Source: Anaerostipes sp.
GTDB taxonomy: Bacteria; Bacillota; Clostridia; Lachnospirales; Lachnospiraceae
Reading direction: 5' to 3'
Length of the DNA: 64,000 nucleotides
NCBI RefSeq assembly: GCF_018381315.1
Contig: NZ_JAGZSD010000007.1
Location: forward strand, 132,566 to 196,565
In this document: in pieces, positions 31,964-38,966 of the stretch
Layout: every line of letters begins with the position of its first letter
Numbering within the stretch: position 1 is the stretch's first letter
Notes under the pieces: model-generated
Databases searched by the model: none
What the model saw: only the letters and a program-made list of their open reading frames with translations
What the model was told of the DNA's origin: nothing
Program-made: the position numbers and the translations under genes

Positions 31964-33310
31964 TTAGATTACTTTTTCTACCTGAATCTTTGCATGGTAG
32001 CCGTCTTCTTTCGACATAAAAATTCCTTGTCCGATTCGTAACTTCTTAATATCATCCGGATGATAGATAAATTCTCTGGTATTTCTGGCAGAACCCAGAC
32101 CCGTTTGGGCTGTCGTTCTTCCTTTTTGCTGTAACTGGTAACTGACATCCATGGTTTGTCTGGTGCCTAGAACGCTGGCCCAGTGCTCGGCATTAACAGC
32201 AGAATTTTGTCTTAGAACAAGGTAATTATTACAATTCTCTATGACTTGCTCTTTAAAAGCTTCTCCACATACTGCGTCTAAATCTGATAAACTTTGTGTA
32301 GCCAAAATACAGGTAACATCAGCACTTCTGGATTTATTAATTAAATCTAATAGCGTTGGCCCAGCATACACATTGATTTCATCAAATAGGAAGAAGGTTC
32401 TTCTCTGCCTTTCGGTAAACAGCTTGCTGACAGCTTTTTTGCTGTCGATTAAGACCAATCGTCCCATTACTGGACTGAGTTCTGGATAGATAAGGGGGTT
32501 GAGGATAAACAAAATAATGGCTTTTTCTTTCAAGGCAGTATAAATGTCAATGCCATCATCAGCAAATAACTTACCAATTTCAGATTCATAAATGGTACTG
32601 AATCTTGCCGTTGCGTCTTGGGCTATCTTACCACTGCTTTGTATTATATCGGCATTTAAGAGATGTTCTTCTTTTGTGATTCTTTCTTCTTTTAATAAAG
32701 CCGCACTTAAAGCTAGAAATTTATCCGGTGTCATATATTCTAGTATTTTCCCAAACGATAGTGGTATATTTGCCATATCCAGCAGTATAACAAGCTTTTG
32801 TAAATATCGTTCTGTATTTAGCTTATAGTGTTCTTCAGACCAATCGGTCATATTGATTAACATATCTTTAGCGACTGTAGGACTGGTATTTTGAAATGGA
32901 TTATACTTAGAAGAGTAATAGGGGGTATTCAAATTGACAACATAAAGCTTCTTTTTTCCACTTTTGTTTAATTGCTGTACAATATCTAAGATAGAGCCGT
33001 TCCCTTGGTCTCCTTTACCGTCTACAATCAGCAGGGGATAGTCTTTTTCGATAGCTGACTTCATATAATTGGCTAATGCTACGGTTTTTCCACTGCCTGT
33101 GGTACCACAAATAAAGATATGCTTTGCATTGTCTTCTGTATATATTTTTCTTCTTCCTTTGGTTCCAATCAAGGTGCTATTGGAGGAATCCATATCTTTA
33201 CGTTTTCTTCTGGGATTTTTGGTTATCTGTTTCAGCTCCTTTCTGAAATTAAATATCTTGCTAATTTCGGATTGTCTTCTTTTAGAATCTATCATGATAA
33301 GGAGGCCCAT
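31964..33310 (-). CDS. TraG/VirD4-like coupling ATPase
   Basis: About 448 residues. Walker A CGTTGSGKTVAL near residue 70, LIVDGKGDQGN, Walker B RTFFLFDEINVY, and CILATQSLSDLDAVCGE in the motor domain match type IV coupling ATPases and their TraM-recognition part. It should pump DNA during transfer. The chosen ATG lies in the middle of a hydrophobic segment (GALICCIGMGLLIM) that is open upstream to about 33370, so the true start may be a non-ATG codon or lie behind a frameshift. Follows the replication-relaxation gene. Confidence 0.8.
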   Translation of the reverse strand: MGLLIMIDSKRRQSEISKIFNFRKELKQITKNPRRKRKDMDSSNSTLIGTKGRRKIYTEDNAKHIFICGTTGSGKTVALANYMKSAIEKDYPLLIVDGKGDQGNGSILDIVQQLNKSGKKKLYVVNLNTPYYSSKYNPFQNTSPTVAKDMLINMTDWSEEHYKLNTERYLQKLVILLDMANIPLSFGKILEYMTPDKFLALSAALLKEERITKEEHLLNADIIQSSGKIAQDATARFSTIYESEIGKLFADDGIDIYTALKEKAIILFILNPLIYPELSPVMGRLVLIDSKKAVSKLFTERQRRTFFLFDEINVYAGPTLLDLINKSRSADVTCILATQSLSDLDAVCGEAFKEQVIENCNNYLVLRQNSAVNAEHWASVLGTRQTMDVSYQLQQKGRTTAQTGLGSARNTREFIYHPDDIKKLRIGQGIFMSKEDGYHAKIQVEKVI

Positions 33311-33357
33311 TCCAATACAACAGATAAGTGCTCCATTTGGATGGGAAAGGATTCCGT

Positions 33358-33999
33358 TTAACGATTTGGTAACAAATTTCTAACATAGTTTGTCACCTCC
33401 TCTAGTTGTATTATTGTAATGTTAGGGTAGGTAGTAGAATAGTTATCCAGAAGTGTTTTGATTTTGACTTTCGCTTTGGGGACAATCCACTTTTGTTCCT
33501 CATAGGCTAGAAAATTAGATTTAATATTTTTTTCAAGTCGTGCCTTAGCTTTTAAATTTAATTCGATTTCTACGGCATACGTTTTACTATTTTTTGTAAA
33601 AACAAAATCAGGCTTATGAGTTCTTACCCCGAAGCCCTCTTGTGAGTGTAATTCTTTTTCACTTTGCATATCGCTTAATGGTATCTTTTCTTTATATAGA
33701 AAATATATGACAGTGTCTAATACGGCTATATCGTGTGTGATCTGCTCTATCTTGATTTTATCTTTTCTTAATGAGTACCCCATTAATTTCTTTGCTTTTG
33801 CTGTCAAGTTGTATAGGCTTGGAACACCATACAAAATCCTTTTACGCTCTAAATAGCCATTGTCCAGCAGTATCTTTAATCTTCTGTCACAAGCCCTCTG
33901 TCCGGTAAAACTTGCTAGGTATCTCACATGTCTGCCCAGACAACACCTCCAACGCTCTATCTCTCTTAATATCTCATAATCTCTCTCGACTAACCTCAC
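33358..33999 (-). CDS. Replication-relaxation family protein
   Basis: A 213-residue protein of the PF13814 type: N-terminal winged helix (LVERDYEILREIERWRC, LGRHVRYLA, RRLKILLDNGYLERKR) and C-terminal region THDIAVLDTVIYFLYKE and HKPDFVFTKNSKTYAVEIEL, the latter like a restriction-endonuclease fold strand with Asp and Glu. Such proteins are linked to plasmid or element replication and transfer. It starts with GTG behind GGTGGTGAG. A very large palindrome lies just upstream and could be its site of action. Confidence 0.8.
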   Translation of the reverse strand: MRLVERDYEILREIERWRCCLGRHVRYLASFTGQRACDRRLKILLDNGYLERKRILYGVPSLYNLTAKAKKLMGYSLRKDKIKIEQITHDIAVLDTVIYFLYKEKIPLSDMQSEKELHSQEGFGVRTHKPDFVFTKNSKTYAVEIELNLKAKARLEKNIKSNFLAYEEQKWIVPKAKVKIKTLLDNYSTTYPNITIIQLEEVTNYVRNLLPNR

Positions 34000-34040
34000 T
34001 ACTCACTCACCACCGCATACTCTACTAAACTACTACTAAA

Positions 34041-34188
34041 ACAAAACAGGCTCCGGTATTTATTATTTTTTTGTTCTGTCTGTTGTATATTCAGGTTGTA
34101 AGTGTGGGGTCTCGGGTTGTATAAGCCGAGACCCCACACTTACAACCCCTACAGAAAAAATGATAAATGCCGAAGCCGTCTGTGTTTG
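34041..34188. repeat. Long palindrome, candidate origin or oriT
   Basis: Perfect 22-bp inverted arms (34094-34115 and 34126-34147) around a 10-bp spacer. The similarity continues outward: CTCCGGTATTTATTATTTTT (34051 on) against CTTCGGCATTTATCATTTTT (from the opposite strand near 34175). Neither side has a T run, so it is not a simple terminator. It lies directly upstream of the replication-relaxation gene. Confidence 0.75.
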
Positions 34189-34381
34189 AATAATATTTAA
34201 TTAATTGATAAATATATATGCGGTGTCTGGATAAACTAGAACACTTTTGTCATGAGTTGGTGGAACAGATTTTATTTATTATTTAGTAATGAATTTTTTA
34301 AAATTCCATCTAATCCTTTCAATTTTTATACTTAAACTGCATACAATAAAAATAGCAATACTCTAAATATAGAGACTGCTA

Positions 34382-34405
34382 TTTAAATATTCGTAAAGTT
34401 CTTTA
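34382..34405. repeat. 24-bp inverted repeat, left arm
   Basis: TTTAAATATTCGTAAAGTTC and four more bases, perfectly repeated in inverse orientation at 35754-35777. The two arms flank the split integrase gene. Confidence 0.8.
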
Positions 34406-34474
34406 CTTTACGAAAAAAATTAGTCAAACAGGATTTATAGTTGTTCTCTTTATTCATGACCAAAATTTTGACCC

Positions 34475-35571
34475 TTAATAGTTAACTATTTTTTCTATTG
34501 CTTCTATTTTATTTTGAAAAGATGGGTGAACATATCTATTTAAAGTTATATTTATACTGCTATGGCCCAATAATTCTGATATAGTTTTAATATCTATGCC
34601 GTTTTTGAATACAATTTGTTGCAAATGTGTGTCTCAACGTATGGAAATTACTATCTTTAAGTTCGCACTTCATTAATAGGTCTTTAAACTTGTATTGTAA
34701 TAATCTAGGTTCTATAAATTGTTCTGTTCCAGTAAGAATATAAGTATTCTGTCTTTCTCCACTCAATGTTTTTATTAAAGGTTTTAAAATTGAGGGTATA
34801 GGAAGAGAACGTATTGAATTCATACTTTTTGGACTATCTATAATTATTTTAGTCTTAGATTCCAAAGAATCATCAAGATTTATAATACGTTGCATTGTTT
34901 TGTTAATAATCAGAATACCTGTATCTAATTGTAAGTCAAAATACTTTAAAGCACATAATTCTCCAATTCTAATCCCTGTAAACAGTGCCAATAAAAAACC
35001 CATGTTTAAATTATTTTTGTGATTAAAAAGATATTCAATTAATTTTTTTTGTTCCTCCGAATTAAATACTTCAACTTTTTTAACATCAATTCGCGGCAAC
35101 AGCAAATCAAAATGGAAATTTATCATATAATTATGTGAAATTGCAAAATAGATAACTTGTTTAAATACAGAAGTAATATCTCTTATTGTTTTAGACGCTA
35201 ACCCGTTTTTGAGATAGACTTTTGATAAAATTATTTAAGTAACTATTATTTAATTCTGTTAATTTTATATTCCCAAATTCATTTTTTATCAGATATTTTG
35301 ATATAATGCTATAATATCTTGAATATGTCGATTCCTTAAATCGTATTTTAGATGCTTCTAGCCATTTCATGCTTACATCTCTAAGTTTTATATTACAAGT
35401 TGTAATTATTTCTTCTTTTTTAGTATCCAATAATTTATGTTTTACCTCAGAATAAGTTTTGCCATAAACAGATTTATAAACAGCTTTCCCTGAATTGTTT
35501 CTTCCAACAATGTACCTTCCTTCCCATCTACCATCTTTTCTCTTATGTATATTTTCACCTCTTCTTGCCAT
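34475..35571 (-). pseudogene. Tyrosine recombinase (phage-type integrase) split by two frameshifts
   Basis: Three frames join into one integrase of about 365 residues. Part 1 (35191-35571) has the N-terminal DNA-binding domain (KDGRWEGRYIVGRN). Part 2 (34587-35126) has TGIRIGELCAL with catalytic Arg and FHTLRHTFA. Part 3, in a third frame to 34475, has GIDIKTISELLGHSS and LNRYVHP with the catalytic Tyr. Both breaks are at CAAAAACGG, where one fewer A restores the frame. All catalytic residues survive, so decay is recent, or the shifts are sequence errors. Confidence 0.85.
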
Positions 35572-35753
35572 ATTTCCTCCTTGACCCCTTGAATTACCAT
35601 TAATAAAAACTATTCTCTATAGTATAAAACTTTTGTATAGTGTTTTTTCAAAAATTTGTAAAAAAAATAAATTTTTTTCTGGAAATTATTGACATATTAT
35701 TTTATAACATGTATAATAAAAACAGATTTTGAATAAAAAGAAATTTCATAGAA

Positions 35754-35777
35754 TAAAGAACTTTACGAATATTTAAA
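35754..35777. repeat. 24-bp inverted repeat, right arm
   Basis: Perfect inverse copy of 34382-34405, on the upstream side of the split integrase. Confidence 0.8.
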
Positions 35778-36193
35778 ATTTAGTCATATTAATAGATTTA
35801 GTTATTATTTACAATTATTTTCTTTTTTATTCAAAATATATAAGGTTATTCAAGAGTTATTAGTAATTCCTCTTTCTAGCCGAATTTATAAAAATATATA
35901 AGTTTAAACTTGAATATACCTTTTTAGAAGTTCAGGGACTGTTGCACGCTTAATCTTTTCCGTGTTAGCAGTCCCTGAATATTTATTTCTCTGGTATTTT
36001 TAATTATACTATATAGTTATTTGGTAAATTAAATTAAGGCAAGCATACTATAATATCATGTACTGAGTGATATTATGTATCAATTTAGGTACTACTAAAA
36101 TAAACATGAATGATGATTATATTCCCAAAACAAGAACAGGAATTGCAAAAAGAAAAATTAGAACATACAGTACAAAATATTGTAGAGAATTTA

Positions 36194-36237
36194 ACAAAAA
36201 AGCAACTAACTTTTTATAAAAGTAGGTTGCTTTTTTA
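36194..36237. terminator. Bidirectional terminator-like stem
   Basis: AAAAAGCAAC (36196-36205) and GTTGCTTTTT (36226-36235) with A and T runs on both sides. Confidence 0.65.
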
Positions 36238-36450
36238 TAAATATCACATTTTTATTACAGTTATATTTGAATTGATTCGATAGATGTGCCTAAACCGTCT
36301 GCCCACCTATCTGTATATGGCTAGGCATAAAAACGATGTATTCATTGAGTATGTAAAGTTTTATTTATTTTGCATATCCGATAAATTGTATAATGATAAC
36401 AAAAATGGTCAAAAGAAATCATACATTTATCAATCAATTTTTCATTCACT

Positions 36451-37401
36451 TTATCTCATTTTTATTCTTTCTCCTTCTGTCTCTCTTAATATATTCTCTA
36501 ATGGATTAAATTCATTAAATTGCATATGCAGTTCATTTCCATATATTTGAACGTATTCTTTTACTATATCCATACTGGAATGTCCCAGTATTTTTTGTAA
36601 TCGAAAGATGTCTCCTCCATTTAAAATCCAGTTCTTTGCAAATGCGTGTCTAAATAAATGAAGAGAGGTTTTTTGTACTCCTCTTTTTCTGTTATATTTT
36701 TGTATTGAACTTTGAATTCCATGTACAGATAATTGGTTACCGTTTTCCGTACAAAATAAATAGTCTTCTGGATTACCTTTTCTATAAATCAGATATTCCT
36801 GTAATATCTTTGTTAAAGATTGGGATAGTGGAATAATTTGTTGTCTTCTATTTTTTGTTTTACTCAAGAATATTTCATTACTGTCATAGTGAATATCACA
36901 ATTATGAACATTTAAGGCTGTTGAAATTCTATTTCCTGTACCCAATAAATAATTAATTAGTGCCCAATCTCTGTATTCTGCAAAACTACATTTTTTTATA
37001 TCTGGTTTTTTTAACAAAATCCTTAATTCTTCATCGGTATAGGTTTCTTTAATTTTCTTTGTAGCTTTTATCAGTTTAACGCTGAACGTCTTGATATAGC
37101 CTCTATCCATACCATAGTATAAGATTGCCCTTATGCCTCTTAAATAAGAATTAATGGAAATATCATTTGCATTAGGATGTTCTGTTCTTAAATAGGTAAT
37201 ATAACCGTAAAATGTATCCGATGTCACCATATCGCATGTGTTTTCTTCACTAAAATATTCAGAAAAATATTGGAAACACTTTTCATAGTATCCAATCGTA
37301 CGTGAAGATAAATTGTTGATAACCTTAAAGTCAATGAATTGCTGAAACATTTCTTTTAGTGTTATCGCTGAACTGTTTTGTTGTAAACGAATTTTTCCCA
37401 T
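36451..37401 (-). CDS. Tyrosine-type site-specific integrase
   Basis: A 316-residue recombinase of XerC/D size. SAM-like N-terminal domain (LKEMFQQFIDFKVINNLS, SRTIGYYEKCFQYFSEYF), catalytic Arg in LLGTGNRISTALN, Lys in SKTKNRRQQ, LHLFRHAFAK, LGHSSMD and the nucleophile Tyr in KEYVQIYG, so the active site is complete. It lies 220 bp from the intact tRNA-Leu and should be the enzyme that put the element there by recombination in the tRNA 3' end. Confidence 0.92.
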   Translation of the reverse strand: MGKIRLQQNSSAITLKEMFQQFIDFKVINNLSSRTIGYYEKCFQYFSEYFSEENTCDMVTSDTFYGYITYLRTEHPNANDISINSYLRGIRAILYYGMDRGYIKTFSVKLIKATKKIKETYTDEELRILLKKPDIKKCSFAEYRDWALINYLLGTGNRISTALNVHNCDIHYDSNEIFLSKTKNRRQQIIPLSQSLTKILQEYLIYRKGNPEDYLFCTENGNQLSVHGIQSSIQKYNRKRGVQKTSLHLFRHAFAKNWILNGGDIFRLQKILGHSSMDIVKEYVQIYGNELHMQFNEFNPLENILRETEGERIKMR

Positions 37402-37619
37402 AAAATCGACCCACTTTCTTTTAATAAATTATATTAATCATAAGTCGACCTAATACTTTTTTTAGAAAAAATGAGGTAGGAGATTCTCCAAAAACCATGG
37501 AAAAATCTCACGCCTTCCGTTTACTTTTAGACCTTTTATTAGATTATGGTAAGCTAAATACAAAAATAGGACAAACTCGCTGTTATTCTAACGATTGTCC
37601 CATTTTGAATCAAATAATG
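37402..37619 (-). terminator. Terminator after the tRNA operon (37563-37600)
   Basis: GGACAA (37569-37574) and TTGTCC (37595-37600) form the stem base with TATTTTTG following on the minus strand. The rest of the stretch up to the integrase start contains no gene. Confidence 0.6.
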
Positions 37620-37674
37620 ATAATGCGGATGACAGGAATCGAACCTGCACTCCGAAGAACTAGATCCTAAGTCT
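37620..37674. repeat. attR-like direct repeat inside tRNA-Leu
   Basis: Identical to 25373-25427 over 55 bp. Because it lies within the complete tRNA gene, it is the side where integration rebuilt the tRNA. Confidence 0.8.
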
Positions 37675-37703
37675 AGCGCGTCTGCCAGTTCCGCCACATC
37701 CGC
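37624..37703 (-). tRNA. tRNA-Leu(TAG)
   Basis: Acceptor GCGGATG/CATCCGC with A73, anticodon stem CTAGA/TCTAG, loop CTTAGGA (anticodon TAG), a long variable arm (TTCTTCGGAGT), and T-arm GCAGGTTCGATTCCTGT. It is the last tRNA of the seven-gene operon and the integration target. Confidence 0.95.
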
Positions 37704-37744
37704 ATAAAAAATGCCATCTATAATAAATAGTATAGATGACGAAG

Positions 37745-37817
37745 TGAGCGTGCGGGGATTCGAACCCCGGACAACTTGATTAAAAGTCAAGTGCTCTACC
37801 ACCTGAGCTACACACCC
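37745..37817 (-). tRNA. tRNA-Lys(TTT)
   Basis: Acceptor GGGTGTG/CACGCTC with G-U pairs, anticodon loop CTTTTAA (anticodon TTT), T-arm CCGGGGTTCGAATCCCCG. Confidence 0.95.
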
Positions 37818-37820
37818 GTA

Positions 37821-37892
37821 CTGGGCTAGCTGGATTCGAACCAGCGAATGCAGCAGTCAAAGTGCTGTGCCTTACCGCTTGGCGATAGCCCA
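37821..37892 (-). tRNA. tRNA-Gln(TTG)
   Basis: Acceptor TGGGCTA/TAGCCCA, anticodon stem CAGCA/TGCTG with loop CTTTGAC (anticodon TTG), T-arm GCTGGTTCGAATCCAGC. Confidence 0.95.
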
Positions 37893-37938
37893 TTATCTTC
37901 AGGAAATCCAGTAGTCCTGTAACTAGATAATAAAAAAG

Positions 37939-38013
<75 letters not shown>

Positions 38014-38049
38014 ATAAATATAAATTATTTCAAAAAGGCGAAATAAAAA

Positions 38050-38123
38050 CGAGCCTGAGGGGATTCGAACCCATGACCTACGGCTTAGAAGGCCGTTGCT
38101 CTATCCAACTGAGCTACAGACTC
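38050..38123 (-). tRNA. tRNA-Arg(TCT)
   Basis: Acceptor GAGTCTG/CAGGCTC, anticodon stem ACGGC/GCCGT with loop CTTCTAA (anticodon TCT), T-loop GGGTTCGAATCCC. Confidence 0.95.
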
Positions 38124-38163
38124 ATACATATAACTGTATATATGTTTTGCTTGGCAAAGCCAA

Positions 38164-38234
38164 AGCGGGTGATGGGAATCGAACCCACGTGATCAGCTTG
38201 GAAGGCTGGAGTTCTACCATTGAACTACACCCGC
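38164..38234 (-). tRNA. tRNA-Gly(TCC)
   Basis: Acceptor GCGGGTG/CACCCGC, anticodon loop CTTCCAA (anticodon TCC), T-arm GTGGGTTCGATTCCCAT. Confidence 0.95.
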
Positions 38235-38238
38235 AAAG

Positions 38239-38313
38239 TCGGGGTGACAGGATTCGAACCTGCGACCTCTTGATCCCAAATCAAGCGCTCTAGCCAAGCT
38301 GAGCCACACCCCG
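38239..38313 (-). tRNA. tRNA-Pro(TGG)
   Basis: Acceptor CGGGGTG/CACCCCG, anticodon loop TTTGGGA (anticodon TGG), T-arm GCAGGTTCGAATCCTGT. First tRNA of the operon. Confidence 0.95.
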
Positions 38314-38387
38314 GTATGTAATACCTTCTTGAAAGACTTTCCAAAACTGCTTTTGTTTGGCTGCTGTCTTTCTCACAAGCAAGATTT

Positions 38388-38416
38388 ATTATACTGGACA
38401 GGCGGACAAAAGTCAA
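38388..38416 (-). promoter_or_regulatory. Promoter of the seven-tRNA operon
   Basis: Minus strand TTGACT (38411-38416), 17 bp, TATAAT (38388-38393), 75 bp before tRNA-Pro. The remaining sequence from 38417 to 38591 shows no gene. Confidence 0.8.
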
Positions 38417-38591
38417 CATCTTTTTTGTATTTTTTTAAAACTGCCGAAAACCGCATAAACACTGGGCCTGAGACGTATTTCACCGCTGCTGTAAGAAAAA
38501 ACTTTTATTTTTTTCTCAATATCTCGTGAAAAGAAATGTCATTTTCACCAGTTCACCGGCATACAAAACAGGAGATGTCTTCCCCATAAAA

Positions 38592-38625
38592 TGCAAAAGA
38601 GGACATCCCGAACCGGAATGTCCTC
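38592..38625 (-). terminator. Terminator after the acidic membrane protein gene
   Basis: GAGGACATTCCG / CGGGATGTCCTC hairpin (arms about 38614-38625 and 38599-38610), followed by TTTTGCATTTT on the minus strand. Confidence 0.75.
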
Positions 38626-38634
38626 TATAACTTT

Positions 38635-38898
38635 TTATTCTTCTTCCTCTTTTGCAGATAATTTTATATCATCTTCATCTTCAAAGAAATCATCGTCAAA
38701 ATCGTCATCAAAATCATCGTCAAAGTCTTCCATATAATCCGGAGTCAGATACTTGTAGACCGCGTATGCAATCCCTGCTACTGCTGCAATCGCACCGATG
38801 ATGGCCAGAGCCCAGACAATTTTATTATCTTCTTTGTCTTTCTTGTGCATAATGTCTGATACCTTTGCCGCACTTAGTAAATCGTCAAAACTTTTCAT
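38635..38898 (-). CDS. Small membrane protein with acidic tail (DUF4366-like)
   Basis: 87 residues: a short N-terminal soluble part, one TM helix (IVWALAIIGAIAAVAGIAY), then a tail made of DFDDDFDDDFDDDF and other Asp/Glu residues. The tail is encoded by a short tandem DNA repeat. The start is MKSFDD, eight bases after AAGGG; a start three codons earlier is possible. It follows pcrA by about 70 bp on the same strand. Function unknown; the acidic tail may bind cations or basic partners. Confidence 0.75.
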   Translation of the reverse strand: MKSFDDLLSAAKVSDIMHKKDKEDNKIVWALAIIGAIAAVAGIAYAVYKYLTPDYMEDFDDDFDDDFDDDFFEDEDDIKLSAKEEEE

Positions 38899-38966
38899 GT
38901 CATTCACCCTTTCTTATGTGTTTTTTTTATTATATCACTTATCCCGTTTCATTACTAATCTTTTTT

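Larger units (their letters stand above)
34000..34474. other. Gene-free stretch around the palindrome
   Basis: Besides the palindrome it contains one arm of a 24-bp inverted repeat at 34382-34405 and a short CGTAAAG/CTTTACG stem at 34392-34412. No gene is supported. Confidence 0.5.
35572..36450. other. Gene-poor stretch between the integrases
   Basis: Contains the right arm of the 24-bp inverted repeat, a strong hairpin TTCAGGGACTG/CAGTCCCTGAA (35931-35979) followed by TATTTATTT on the plus strand, which could be a terminator or end of a small RNA, and a 57-codon plus-strand frame at 36110-36283 (starting MMIIFPKQEQELQKEKLE) without a clear ribosome site. A terminator falls inside that frame, so it is probably a remnant or chance. 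Confidence 0.45.
25373..37674. mobile_element. Integrated element at tRNA-Leu(TAG), about 12.3 kb
   Basis: Bounded by 55-bp direct repeats of tRNA-Leu 3' sequence. It is visibly more A/T-rich than the flanks and carries an integrase next to the intact tRNA, a second broken integrase, a replication-relaxation protein, a TraG/VirD4-like ATPase, an M48 protease, a large palindrome, and a cargo block of surface proteins. No mating-pore genes are seen, so an integrative mobilizable element or a decayed conjugative one fits better than a self-transmissible element. Confidence 0.75.

Noticed and set aside
34041..34188. The long palindrome as a plain transcription terminator
   Set aside because: No T run follows the stem on either strand, and the inverted similarity extends far beyond a usual terminator.
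36284..36550. An 88-codon plus-strand frame
   Set aside because: Its 3' part is antisense to the end of the intact integrase gene, and no ribosome site precedes it.
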